NCBI GenBank assembly: GCA_020831765.1
Contig: JAFIFY010000020.1
Coordinates: 1-39,651, forward strand
Direction of reading: 5' to 3'
Length of the DNA: 39,651 nucleotides
Source of the DNA: Phycisphaeraceae bacterium
Lineage (GTDB): Bacteria > Planctomycetota > Phycisphaerae > Phycisphaerales > Phycisphaeraceae
Under the pieces are notes generated by a model, which was not told the origin of the DNA, searched no databases, and worked only from the letters and a program-made list of their open reading frames with translations. Each line of letters starts with the position of its first letter. Positions within the stretch are counted from its first letter, which is position 1. Shown piece by piece: positions 1-8,548 of the stretch. The position numbers and the translations under genes are program-made.

Positions 1-107
1 TGGGCCAGGACCGGATCGACAACACGTTCATCCTGATCCCCGAGCCTGCCAGCCTGGCACTGCTGGGTCTGGGTGGCCTGGCGATCCTGAGACGGCGTAG
101 CCGTTAG
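1..107 (+). CDS. PEP-CTERM protein, C-terminal end only (partial)
   Basis: This is the last 34 codons of a gene that begins before the window. The reading frame starts within codon 1-2 and ends at TAG 105-107. It encodes a PEP-CTERM tail: Ile-Pro-Glu-Pro-Ala-Ser, then a Leu/Gly-rich hydrophobic helix, then an RRRSR end. In known systems this signal directs secreted proteins to exosortase processing at the cell envelope. The DNA is about 90% identical to the end of the next gene (3946-4086), and the identity continues past the stop codon. The missing upstream part is therefore probably a paralogue of that gene. Nothing can be said about its main domain. Confidence 0.85.
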   Translation, partial: GQDRIDNTFILIPEPASLALLGLGGLAILRRRSR

Positions 108-178
108 GCGAAGTCGCTTGCTCCGCCGCCGCGCGGCGTGATCGACTGAGTCATCGACTATTTCGTGTCAACGTGAAG

Positions 179-220
179 CAGGGGGCGGTCCGCAAACGGG
201 CCGCCCCCTGTTCTTGTTGG
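179..220 (+). terminator. Rho-independent terminator after the first PEP-CTERM gene
   Basis: A 10-bp perfect stem pairs cagggggcgg (179-188) with ccgccccctg (201-210). It can be extended inward by about four pairs to leave a small loop. A T-rich tail, ttcttgtt, follows. It lies 70 bases after the stop at 107 and fits an intrinsic terminator. Confidence 0.8.
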
Positions 221-373
221 CGGGCAACTTTCGCGTAATGGCCCATGCATTGAGAACACATGGGCACCATGAACTCGTGCCAACGCCCCCCACTTTTTTC
301 CGATCCTCGCCTTGAATCCGACCCATTGCGTGTCCTGATCCGCGAAAATCGGCAAAATTGCGTTTTTTAACCG

Positions 374-401
374 TTGCATGTCATTTTTCGTAGTGTATTC
401 T
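374..401 (+). promoter_or_regulatory. Candidate sigma70-type promoter for the large PEP-CTERM gene
   Basis: TTGCAT (374-379) and TATTCT (396-401) are separated by 16 bases, in a locally AT-rich stretch between the terminator at 179-220 and the gene starting at 546. Transcription from here would give a leader of about 140 nt. I see no other clear signal between 221 and 545. This is a consensus match only. Confidence 0.35.
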
Positions 402-545
402 TTGCCTCGGGTGAGGTCTAAGGGTTCCAGGTCGTGTCATTCGCCATTTGGAGTCCTTTAGGCGGACCGACCGGGAAGAGGGAAATGTCTTTGTGCAACA
501 CTAACCCGTCAGCTTGACTTCGAGTTGACAACGGAGGATCAGATC

Positions 546-3500
546 ATGAAACGACGCTTTACCATTCGTCAGTTGGCAGCGGTGGCTGTCACCAGCCTCG
601 CGGCGAGCACCGCCTTGGGCCAGAGCGGCACATGGGACACCACGGACAGCGGCAATTGGTCGGATACGGCCAACTGGCTTGGCGGAATTGTCGCCGGTGG
701 CGCAGGCAACACGGCGACCTTCCCGACCATATCGACCGGTTCGACCACTGTGACGCTGGATTCCGCCGTCACGATCGGCGCGCTCGATCTGGCCTGGGAC
801 GACAGTGTCAGCATCAGCCGGGCCTACGAATTCGCGGGCACCAACCCGCTGATTTTCGACAATAACGGAAGCGGTGCATCCATCGTCATCGGCGAGTGGT
901 TCCGGGGCGTCCCCTCGTTCTCGGTGCCGGTCATCCTTGCCGATGACCTGGTCTTCGATGTGACCCAGCAGAACAACCTCAACTTCACCAGTACCACCAC
1001 AACATTCGCCGATCTTGATGTTGGCACGCACGATTTCAGCCTCATTACCGGCGTTCGCGGCCGGGGTGTTCAAGTCGATGGAGTTCTATCCGGAACTGGG
1101 TCCCTGACGGTCGATGCTCAGGGCACCACCAACACGACACTGACCTTGGCCAACCCCAACAACACGTTCTCGGGCCAGATCAATCTCAATACGGCGACGG
1201 GACCCGCGATTCGGGCATTCCTGAGCATTGCGGGCAGTCCGGATGCCTTGGGCGACACCAGTCAGATCAACTTCAACAACGGCCAACTCCAGGTCACCTT
1301 CTCGGATGACTGGACATTGCCCTTGGCCACGACGCTCAATTTCGAGTCGGGATTGGGTGGTCTGCCGACTGGTCTGACCGTGGAGGGGGACAACCAGATG
1401 GTCGGTGCCGGGCAGGTGAGGACAGTGGGCGGTGGTGCTCGAAGCCTTCGCGTGGAAGGCTCGAACCCGAATCTGCTGGGGGGCGTCTTCATGGAGTTTG
1501 GAAGCGTCGAAGCCCTCCATGCCGATTCGTTCGGCGATGGTCCGATCGCGATCAGCCCGACGGCTAACTTCGGCCGCAATGCCTACCGCGCGCTGCATGC
1601 GGTCGATCAGGATCTGGTCGATCGATTCACCAGCAATTCGCGGGGAATTCTTGCGCTCGGGCTGGATACGAGCACCGATCTTGACCTTTCCGGGTCACCG
1701 GACCTCCAACTTGGCTCAGCGATTGCCGGTGGACTGGATGACCCGGGTGTGGTCTACTCGGGCAGCCTGACCCCGGGGGCATCGGGTTATCTGCTTGGTG
1801 GCGTCGGCAAAATCACGTTCGATACCGACATCGCCGGTGCTCACAATATCCGCGTCGGAAAAGATGCGGTGGGCGGACTCACGGTGCTTGCCGCGGCCAA
1901 CAGCTTCACGGGAACATTGACGGTCGAAAGCGCCGGTGTCCTGCATCTTGCCCATGCCGATGCGGCTCAGAGCGCTTCAGCCGTCATCACATCGGGAACC
2001 CAGGCGGCGAATCTTGGCGCGATCGGGAGTCTGCTGCTTGATCCCTCGGTCAGTTACAGCGGCGCGGCCATGGCGGCGATTCAACTCGATGGCGGGGCCA
2101 TCGGCTGGACGGATGATGTGGTTCTGACCGGGCTTCCGGGCATCTACACGTCTCGACTGATCAATGTTGGCGGCAACAAGCGCGTGCTTCATCTTGGCGG
2201 CGCAGAGAGCCGCGGCACGATGACCCAGGACAGTTCATGGGACATCGCCGATGACGGCGCCACCGCGGTACACCTGGTCAAGAGCGGCCTGGACAGTGTG
2301 CTGGACCTCACCGGCGTTGCGGCCAACTCCTTCTCCGGCGGTTTGACGATCCTGCAGGGCAAGGTTCTGTTCAGCGATGTGGACCAACTGGGTTCTGCCG
2401 CTTCCAATCGGGTCGACATCCGCCAGACCGGTGTTCTGGCGCTTGCCGAAGGCTCGGGCGACCTGACCATCGGAGGCGGACTCTTGACGGTGACAGCGCA
2501 AGGAGGACTCTTCGGCAACGATCTGAGTTCTTCGACAATCCAGGTGGATGGCGATGATTCACTGACGATCACAGGTCTTAATGCCTTTGCCAACACCGCG
2601 CGCAACCGCCTGGTCAAGGTTGGTGACGGCACTCTCACCCTCAAGACGGATGCCTTGATCACCAATCAGCTATCCGCGGTGCTGACCGTTGCCGAAGGTA
2701 CGCTGGAAATGAACCAGCAACCGTACCGCAATAACAGTATTTTGACGGGACACCTTGCGGTTGTCGCCGAGGAAAATGAATCGGCGACTTACCGGCTGCT
2801 TGCTCCGCCCAGCGATCCCACTGTGCTGGCCAACTATGAAGCCAACTATGGCTTCCAGGGCATTCGCTTTGTTGGAGCGGGCACGAACATTGTCGATGTC
2901 GATGCCGGCGCGATCCTGCGCGTGCATGCCGGCGGCGCCATGGCCAACTCCCAGATTTCCTGGGGCGCGGGCACCGCGGTCAAGACCGGCCTCGGTGTTC
3001 TGGAATTCGCCAAGGGTCACGGCAATGTCAGCATCGACGTGGCACCTGGTGCGGTATTCGTGATCGATGAGGGCGTGGTCGTCCGCTCGGTCGCTGGTGC
3101 TGAGATTTTTACCGACAATTTCACGGGCAACCTTGGAATGCGTGCCAGCGTCGTCGTCGATTCGGCCGGCACCCTTGAAGTCGGTCTGGGGGACCTGAGC
3201 GTCGAAGTCTACACGCAGACGGGTACGCTCCATACCACCTGGGCCGGCACGGGTGCCGGTGAAGTTGGAACCTTGGTCACGCAGAGTGCTGTCCTTGGCG
3301 GCACGCTGGACCTTGATGTCACCTACGCGCCGGCGGTTGGTGCGACACCCGGAGATTTCGGCGATGTTGTGACGATTCTGACCTCGGCGACGCCGATCAC
3401 TGGCACCTTCTCCACCGTCCAGGGACGCGTGTTGGATCCGGTCGCCGGTCAGTTCGCTTCGGTGATCTACAACACCAACTCCGTAGAGATCGGAGCCTTT

Positions 3501-4052
3501 CAGGCCCTGCCCGGCGATGCTACGGGAAGCCGATCGGTGGACATTGATGATGCCTCGATTCTCCTTGGCAACTTCGGCCAGACCTCGGGCATGACTTGGC
3601 TCGATGCGGACTTCACCGGCGATGGCGCGGTGGACATCGACGATGCCAGTCTGCTTCTGGGTAACTTCGGCGCTTCGTACTCCCCAGCGGCTGGCGAGAT
3701 CGAGGTGACGATCGATATCGCCAACAAGCAGGTGCTCATCGAAGCCAATCAGGTTGCGTTGATCCGTCTCGAGGATCCCTCGGGCAACATCATCAGCTAT
3801 GACCCCGCGGTTGCGTTCAGCACGGTCAACCCGGTGACGCCGACGCTGGTTGGCGAGTTCATGCTGGGTAACTTCATCACGGGCACGGCGGTGATCGGTT
3901 TTGCCGACTTCGTGAACCAGGAAGTGATCATCGGCTACCAGCTTCTGGGCCAGGACCGGATCGACAACACCTACGTCCTGATCCCCGAGCCGGCGAGCCT
4001 GGCGCTTCTGAGTCTGGGTGGCCTGGCGATCCTGAGACGGCGTAGCCGCTAG
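546..4052 (+). CDS. Large secreted PEP-CTERM protein with beta-strand repeats and dockerin-like repeats
   Basis: The product has 1168 aa. ATG 546 is chosen because GGAGG (533-537) lies 8 bases upstream and the protein then begins with MKRR and a hydrophobic signal peptide ending near Ala-Leu-Gly-Gln. The long middle part is rich in Gly, Ser, Thr, Asp and Asn with recurring phrases such as NSFTGTLTVES, NSFSGGLTIL and LVKVGDGTLTL. These are typical of autotransporter-associated beta-strand (PATR) repeats, which form a beta-helix. Two dockerin-like segments with VDIDDAS and LLLGNFG lie near residues 988-1044 (nt about 3508-3675). The end is a PEP-CTERM signal (Pro-Glu-Pro near residue 1146, hydrophobic helix, RRRSR). 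It is probably a secreted surface or matrix protein; no catalytic domain is visible. The 3' end duplicates that of the preceding gene. Confidence 0.9.
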   Translation: MKRRFTIRQLAAVAVTSLAASTALGQSGTWDTTDSGNWSDTANWLGGIVAGGAGNTATFPTISTGSTTVTLDSAVTIGALDLAWDDSVSISRAYEFAGTNPLIFDNNGSGASIVIGEWFRGVPSFSVPVILADDLVFDVTQQNNLNFTSTTTTFADLDVGTHDFSLITGVRGRGVQVDGVLSGTGSLTVDAQGTTNTTLTLANPNNTFSGQINLNTATGPAIRAFLSIAGSPDALGDTSQINFNNGQLQVTFSDDWTLPLATTLNFESGLGGLPTGLTVEGDNQMVGAGQVRTVGGGARSLRVEGSNPNLLGGVFMEFGSVEALHADSFGDGPIAISPTANFGRNAYRALHAVDQDLVDRFTSNSRGILALGLDTSTDLDLSGSPDLQLGSAIAGGLDDPGVVYSGSLTPGASGYLLGGVGKITFDTDIAGAHNIRVGKDAVGGLTVLAAANSFTGTLTVESAGVLHLAHADAAQSASAVITSGTQAANLGAIGSLLLDPSVSYSGAAMAAIQLDGGAIGWTDDVVLTGLPGIYTSRLINVGGNKRVLHLGGAESRGTMTQDSSWDIADDGATAVHLVKSGLDSVLDLTGVAANSFSGGLTILQGKVLFSDVDQLGSAASNRVDIRQTGVLALAEGSGDLTIGGGLLTVTAQGGLFGNDLSSSTIQVDGDDSLTITGLNAFANTARNRLVKVGDGTLTLKTDALITNQLSAVLTVAEGTLEMNQQPYRNNSILTGHLAVVAEENESATYRLLAPPSDPTVLANYEANYGFQGIRFVGAGTNIVDVDAGAILRVHAGGAMANSQISWGAGTAVKTGLGVLEFAKGHGNVSIDVAPGAVFVIDEGVVVRSVAGAEIFTDNFTGNLGMRASVVVDSAGTLEVGLGDLSVEVYTQTGTLHTTWAGTGAGEVGTLVTQSAVLGGTLDLDVTYAPAVGATPGDFGDVVTILTSATPITGTFSTVQGRVLDPVAGQFASVIYNTNSVEIGAFQALPGDATGSRSVDIDDASILLGNFGQTSGMTWLDADFTGDGAVDIDDASLLLGNFGASYSPAAGEIEVTIDIANKQVLIEANQVALIRLEDPSGNIISYDPAVAFSTVNPVTPTLVGEFMLGNFITGTAVIGFADFVNQEVIIGYQLLGQDRIDNTYVLIPEPASLALLSLGGLAILRRRSR

Positions 4053-4153
4053 GCGAAGTAGCTTGTTCCACCGCCGCGCGGCGTGAGTTGATATCGAGAC
4101 CCTTACGCGGGCCGGCCGATCAGGTCCGCTGACAATTGAATAACCCATGGAAG

Positions 4154-4184
4154 GCCCGCCTGAGCGTCCCTCAGGCGGGCTTTT
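4154..4184 (+). terminator. Rho-independent terminator after the large PEP-CTERM gene
   Basis: A perfect 11-bp stem pairs gcccgcctgag (4154-4164) with ctcaggcgggc (4170-4180). The loop is 5 nt and TTTT follows at once. It lies about 100 bases after the stop at 4052 and is a textbook intrinsic terminator. The stretch 4185-4625 beyond it has no convincing gene. Confidence 0.9.
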
Positions 4185-4484
4185 CCGTGGTGTGCCGGGT
4201 TATGGACCGTGGCCTGGAGGGTGCCAGCTCTCGACAGGCTTTGATACAGCAATCGATTGCCAAGCCCCATTGCGGCGTCGCCAGACGTCGTGGGAAGGAA
4301 GCCTCAAGCGAAGCGGCGGCCCAGTAAACAGAAGCCGCTTTCGAGGCGGCATCGTCCCAAGGGTCTCGACTTTGGCGGGGACGATGGCTGCCAGAACAAA
4401 GCACTCAGGAGTGCGCGCTGTACCCGACATGCGTTCGTTCTGCCCGGCGGATACGGATTTCCGTTCGCTCGATCCGGGAGCGGG

Positions 4485-4490
4485 TATAAT
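4485..4490 (+). promoter_or_regulatory. Isolated consensus -10 box (TATAAT)
   Basis: A perfect TATAAT lies 136 bases before the start at 4626, with no convincing -35 hexamer at 16-18 bases upstream. It may drive the 4626-6831 operon. It rests on the single hexamer, so it is weak. Confidence 0.35.
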
Positions 4491-4540
4491 CCCGGATGAT
4501 CCAGGTTTTTGTAGCTGAACCGTGATTCAAGGCCCATTTC

Positions 4541-4575
4541 GGGGTTCGGGGTCCGGGGTCCGGGGTCCGGGAGTC
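4541..4575 (+). repeat. Tandem GGGGTCC heptamer repeat
   Basis: Four head-to-tail 7-base units start at 4541, 4548, 4555 and 4562. The first is ggggttc and the others ggggtcc; a degenerate fifth follows. The repeat is intergenic, between the isolated -10 box and the start of the 4626 gene. It would be in the 5' leader if transcription starts near 4497. Confidence 0.75.
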
Positions 4576-4625
4576 CGGGCGGGCTGGATCAGTACTGGAA
4601 CCGGTGACGATCTTTGGGAACCAAC

Positions 4626-5438
4626 ATGAGCCAGCGCCATCGCAACGAACAACCCAAGCCCGACCTCAAACTCGCGGCGGATGAACTGGAAGACCTCGGC
4701 GAGGAGGGGCTTTATGTCCACTGGCTCAAGGTCAAGGAATGGTGGAGCCTCAACGGCCACTGGGTGCTGTTGGCGGTTCTGGTGGTGGTGAGCGTCTGGG
4801 CGGGCAAGCGCTGGCTGGATGTGCGAGCCGAGCGTGCGCTGGAGGAATACCGGGTGATGGTGGAGAACGAGACGGATGCGATGGTTCTCGAACAGGCGGC
4901 GCGGGACACCCGGCGGCCGGCCCATCGTGCCCAGCTTTTTCTTCGCGCCGGTGACCGTCATCTGGCCGCCGCGCCGTTCGTTCCGACGACCGATGATGAG
5001 CGTGCGGCTCACGATGCGGCGCTGGAGCGGGCCTTGGAGGCTTTCCGCAATGTCCTGGAGACCGCCGGGGAAGACAGTGCCGCATCGCATGTCGCGATGA
5101 TGCGCATGGCGGTGGCCTCCGAGCGGCTTGGCCGTTATGACGATGCGCGCGGCTGGTTGAATCGACTTCGTGATGAGCGGATCGCCCTGGTCAATCCCGC
5201 GTTGGCCGCGGCTGCGGAGCGCCGTCTGGACCTGCTTGACCGACTGCCACGATCCGTTCCGGTGGCCGCCGCACACCGGGTACCGATGTTCCCTGAAGAG
5301 GGAACCAACATTCAGAGCCGACATCGACTCGATGCCGAGCATCAAGTGGAAGTGTGGGAGGATCCGCGACTGCCCATCCCCGGCGTGATGGATTGGGTCG
5401 CGCCCACGCTCCCGGCCTCGTCGCCGAACCGCGATTGA
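4626..5438 (+). CDS. Membrane-anchored TPR-like hypothetical protein
   Basis: The product has 270 aa. An acidic N-terminal segment is followed by one transmembrane helix at about residues 44-61 (HWVLLAVLVVVSVWAG). After that comes a soluble, Ala/Arg/Glu-rich helical domain with repeat-like pairs (RALEEYRVMVE, ALERALEAFRNVLE, RLGRYDDARGWLNRL). The layout recalls YfgM-type proteins, a single helix with a periplasmic TPR domain that helps at the Sec translocon. I cannot prove membership of that family. ATG 4626 is preferred to the in-frame TTG at 4614 because the sequence then begins MSQRHRNE with a weak gggaa upstream. The rluD-like gene follows after 16 bases, so the two are probably co-transcribed. 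Confidence 0.75.
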   Translation: MSQRHRNEQPKPDLKLAADELEDLGEEGLYVHWLKVKEWWSLNGHWVLLAVLVVVSVWAGKRWLDVRAERALEEYRVMVENETDAMVLEQAARDTRRPAHRAQLFLRAGDRHLAAAPFVPTTDDERAAHDAALERALEAFRNVLETAGEDSAASHVAMMRMAVASERLGRYDDARGWLNRLRDERIALVNPALAAAAERRLDLLDRLPRSVPVAAAHRVPMFPEEGTNIQSRHRLDAEHQVEVWEDPRLPIPGVMDWVAPTLPASSPNRD

Positions 5439-5454
5439 GCGCAGCCGCCGCGCG

Positions 5455-6831
5455 ATGAAACCTCCAAAGACAAGCAATTCTTCAGCTCGATCCGATTCGG
5501 ATCGCGATTCGATCGATGCCGCTTCGTCCGAGCCCGCGCCCACGCCGGGCGATCTGGATGATGAAGCGGTCACCGAGCTTCAAGAGGATGACCAGTTGGA
5601 CCCCGAGGACCAGTCGTTGACCGACCGGGTCTTTGTCATTGGTGTCAAACGCGATCCGAAGATGCGGCTGGATGTTTACCTTCAGAACCGGCTCAAGGGG
5701 TTCAGCCGCGCCCGGGTGCAGCGGCTGATCGATCTGGACCGGGTTCGTTTGAACGATGGGCCGGCCAAGGCGGGCACGGTGATCCGCCGGGGGTATCGGA
5801 TCGAAGTACGCCTGCCGCCGCCGGAGGTTCACGAGATCGAGCCGCAGGATATACCGCTCGAAGTGCTGCACGAAGACGATGATCTGATCGTGATCAACAA
5901 GCCGGCCGGCATCATCGTGCATCCAGCCAGGGGCAACCTGCGCGGCACCATGGTCAACGCGCTTGCCGGATACTTCAAGCGGCAACTCGAAGCACGGGGC
6001 GAGCGATGGAAACCGTGGTTAACCGCCGATGGGCCCGCCGCCAGGCAGGATGCGCGGCTGAGCGAAAAGGAAGATGCGAAGGTCAAGGGCCTTTCCACCG
6101 TGGGCGGCCAGGAGCTGCGCCCGGGCGTCATCCATCGGCTCGATCAGAACACCACCGGTTGCATCGTCTTTGCCAAGCGCGATCAGGCCCATTGGATGGT
6201 CGCCCGCCAGTTCGAACGGCGGCAGACTCTCAAGGCTTATCTGGCGGTCGTCCATGGAAACTTTGATCACGTCGGCGATGTGATCGATGCGCCCCTGGGC
6301 AAGCATCCCACGTTTCACGAGGCTTACGCCGTCCGCCATGATTCCTCGGGCAAGTCCTCGGTGACGATCTACCGCGTCCGCGAACAGTATCGGGGGTACA
6401 CACTGCTGGAGCTGGAACTGAAAACCGGCCGGACCCACCAGATTCGCGTTCACCTTTCGTGGCTCGGGCATCCGATCGTGGGAGACATCCTCTACGGCGG
6501 CGAGCCGATCGGCCATAGGGAACTGTCCGATCCGCCCCTCGCCGCCGCGCATCGACGCTGTCTCACTTATGTCCGACCCCGCGAGGAAGGTGAAAAGCTG
6601 CTGGCCAGATCGATGGGCCGGAAGGACATGATCATCGCTCACCCCGCGCTCCATGCCGCGCTGCTTCGATTCTTCCATCCGGTTCAACAGCGGGAAATGA
6701 CTTTCCAGGCACCGGTACACGAGCCGATGGCGCAACTGATCCGTGAACTGCGCCACACCCGCACCGATGCGCCCGTGGCCGGTGAAGGCTGCTGGCTGAA
6801 CCTCGCTCAGATCACACCGGCCCCGGCATGA
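5455..6831 (+). CDS. rluD: RluA-family 23S rRNA pseudouridine synthase (RluD-like)
   Basis: The product has 458 aa. It isomerises uridines to pseudouridine in RNA, with 23S rRNA helix 69 as the usual RluD target. Residues 1-60 are an acidic, low-complexity leader. An S4 RNA-binding domain follows (about 63-125, MRLDVYLQNRLKGFSRARVQ). The catalytic core begins with DDDLIVINKPAGIIVHPA. The active-site motif is RPGVIHRLDQNTTG, with the catalytic Asp at residue 230. TGRTHQIRVHLSWLGHPIVGD is the usual C-terminal motif. Between the KPAG and HRLD motifs it has a longer insert (about residues 165-220) than most RluD proteins. The assignment to RluD rather than another RluA paralogue rests on the S4 domain. 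The stop codon runs straight into the C-rich repeat at 6831-6882. Confidence 0.92.
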   Translation: MKPPKTSNSSARSDSDRDSIDAASSEPAPTPGDLDDEAVTELQEDDQLDPEDQSLTDRVFVIGVKRDPKMRLDVYLQNRLKGFSRARVQRLIDLDRVRLNDGPAKAGTVIRRGYRIEVRLPPPEVHEIEPQDIPLEVLHEDDDLIVINKPAGIIVHPARGNLRGTMVNALAGYFKRQLEARGERWKPWLTADGPAARQDARLSEKEDAKVKGLSTVGGQELRPGVIHRLDQNTTGCIVFAKRDQAHWMVARQFERRQTLKAYLAVVHGNFDHVGDVIDAPLGKHPTFHEAYAVRHDSSGKSSVTIYRVREQYRGYTLLELELKTGRTHQIRVHLSWLGHPIVGDILYGGEPIGHRELSDPPLAAAHRRCLTYVRPREEGEKLLARSMGRKDMIIAHPALHAALLRFFHPVQQREMTFQAPVHEPMAQLIRELRHTRTDAPVAGEGCWLNLAQITPAPA

Positions 6832-6835
6832 CCGC

Positions 6836-6882
6836 CCCCGCCCCCGGAATAACCCCGCCCCCGGAATAACCCCGCCCCGGAA
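6836..6882 (+). repeat. 17-nt C-rich tandem repeat, three copies
   Basis: Units begin at 6836, 6853 and 6870. The first two read ccccgcccccggaa plus a 3-nt taa spacer; the third lacks one C. The array starts a few bases after the rluD stop codon (6829-6831). On the minus strand it reads as TTCCGGGGGCGGGG units, a motif that recurs elsewhere in the window. The rest of the 6832-7140 gap holds no gene that I can support; only a TACAAT at 7112-7117 hints at a -10 box for mnmA. Confidence 0.85.
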
Positions 6883-7140
6883 CCTGCGAGGCGGAGCCCG
6901 GATCTCAGTCATCTGAGAATGGAACCCCGACATCGATATTTGATGCAGGCCGGGTGCGTTCTCTTTGCGCTCATCGTCTGGTTCGGCAACGCGACGCTGC
7001 GTTCGGGCTGACGAAGAACATGTAACCGTTTTATGGGTCAAGCTTTGTGATTGAATGAGCCGACCGGGGCCGGATAGGGGTCGAACTGGGAAATCGAGTC
7101 GATCGGCCTACTACAATGCCCAGCCGGGAATCTGGAGCTG

Positions 7141-8358
7141 ATGCGTTTGACTGAGCCTGAGCGTAAAAAACGGGTGGTTGTGGCGATGAGTGGAGGGGTG
7201 GACTCATCTGTGGCCGCGGCTTTGCTGAAGGAGCGGGGCTATGAGGTGATCGGGTGTTTCATGCGCCTTGGCAGTGAGGATGGGGTTGAGCCGGCGGAAA
7301 CGAGTTGTCGGCTGGATGGCGCGGCGGGGTCTGAGCGTTCCGCCGGGGCTTCAGGGCGCGGGCGTGCTTCCGGGGGTGGGCATGCTTCCGGGGGCGGGGG
7401 CGGGGGTAGGGGGCATAAGCAGGGGTGCTGCTCGGTTCTTGATGCCGCCGATGCGCGGCTGGTGGCGGCCCAGCTTGATATTCCGCTTTATGTCGTCAAT
7501 TTCCGTGAGGATTTCGGGCGGATCATCCGTTACTTCGAAGATGAATATCACCAGGGCCGCACGCCCAATCCTTGCGTTCGCTGCAATCAATGGCTGAAGT
7601 TTGGACGATTGGCGCGTTATGCGGCTTCGATCGATGCCGATTACATCAGCACGGGGCACTATGTCCGTGTGGTGCGTGATGAATCCGGCCGCGCCTTGCT
7701 CCAGCGCGGGTTGCACCAGGCCAAAGACCAGAGCTATGCCCTGTTCGGCATCGATCGGGCGATGGTCGATCGGATGCTGCTGCCGATCGGCGATTACCCG
7801 AAGGACCAGGTCCGAGAGATGGCGCGGCAACGAGATCTGCAAGTCTTCGAAAAGCCCGACAGCCAGGAAATATGCTTCGTGCCGGACCAGGACTACGTCG
7901 GCCTGCTTCGCCGTCGTCAGCCCGAACGCTTCGGGCCCGGTAAGCTGGTGGATACCTCGGGCAAACTGCTGGCCGAGCATCAGGGCCATCAATCGTTCAC
8001 CATTGGCCAGCGTCGCGGTCTGCCCATCGCATTGGGCTATCCGATCTACGTCGTCCATCGCGATGCGGCGAGCAATACCGTGGTCGTTGGGGGCAAGGAT
8101 GATTTGCTTTCGCCGGGCTTGGAGGCGGATGAAGCCAACTGGCTGATCGATCCGCCGGGTGATCGCTTCGAGTGTACGGTGAAAATCCGCTACAACGGTC
8201 GGGATGTGCCGGCGACGGTGGAGCGCGATGGTGGTGATGCGTTTCGGGTACGGTTCGATGAGCCGCAGCCGGCGGTCAGCCCGGGCCAGGCGGTGGTCTG
8301 CTACCACGGCCCGACCGTCCTGGGTGGCGGATGGATTCGCCGCGCTTTGGGTGCGTGA
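7141..8358 (+). CDS. mnmA: tRNA-specific 2-thiouridylase MnmA
   Basis: The product has 405 aa. It adds sulfur to U34 of Lys, Glu and Gln tRNAs, using ATP and a persulfide relay. The PP-loop ATP motif MSGGVDSSVAAALL lies at about residues 15-28. The catalytic cysteines sit in NPCVRCN (C145/C148) and in SQEICFVPD (C245). TGHYVRV and TIGQRRGLP are further family motifs. The start at 7141 has ggag 3 bases upstream. The odd part is residues about 60-93, a Gly/Ser/Arg/Ala-rich insert (GRASGGGHASGGGG...) that ends at HKQGCCSVLDAADAR. Its DNA is made of in-frame copies of the G-rich repeat found elsewhere in this window. Homologues have a shorter loop here, so the insert is probably a recent expansion at a surface loop. 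Confidence 0.95.
   Translation: MRLTEPERKKRVVVAMSGGVDSSVAAALLKERGYEVIGCFMRLGSEDGVEPAETSCRLDGAAGSERSAGASGRGRASGGGHASGGGGGGRGHKQGCCSVLDAADARLVAAQLDIPLYVVNFREDFGRIIRYFEDEYHQGRTPNPCVRCNQWLKFGRLARYAASIDADYISTGHYVRVVRDESGRALLQRGLHQAKDQSYALFGIDRAMVDRMLLPIGDYPKDQVREMARQRDLQVFEKPDSQEICFVPDQDYVGLLRRRQPERFGPGKLVDTSGKLLAEHQGHQSFTIGQRRGLPIALGYPIYVVHRDAASNTVVVGGKDDLLSPGLEADEANWLIDPPGDRFECTVKIRYNGRDVPATVERDGGDAFRVRFDEPQPAVSPGQAVVCYHGPTVLGGGWIRRALGA
7361..7416 (+). repeat. In-frame G-rich repeat inside mnmA
   Basis: Two 18-nt units (ggcgtgcttccgggggtg and ggcatgcttccgggggcg) are followed by gggggcgggggtaggggg. Each 18-nt unit adds six codons (GRASGG, GHASGG), so the frame is kept. The core TTCCGGGGGYGGG matches the copies at 6836-6882, 12807 and 38276. 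Confidence 0.85.
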
Positions 8359-8548
8359 TGGCCGCGCATTTCCGCACTCGTGACGGCTTGAGTGCATCAG
8401 GTGATCGGGTTGCGGCGTTGGGCGACTTACGGGGATGCCCGTTGGTCCCAGTAATTCCGCGAGTGGCGATTCCGGGGGCCGGGGTTTGTATGGCGATGGT
8501 GCCGACACCTTGGATCGTGACCCGCACCTGACCTGGAGTGTTTTTACG

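Noticed and set aside
2670-4148. Long minus-strand frame of 492 codons opposite the large PEP-CTERM gene
   Set aside because: It is the complement of a clear coding frame with signal peptide, repeats and sorting signal. Its product is Arg/His/Asp-rich without any recognisable domain.
4136-4537. Overlapping short ORFs on both strands downstream of the terminator at 4154-4184
   Set aside because: They span the terminator hairpin or have biased composition on all frames; none has a ribosome site.
4541-4575. Heptamer array considered as a CRISPR array
   Set aside because: Units are 7 bases with no spacers, and no cas gene is near.
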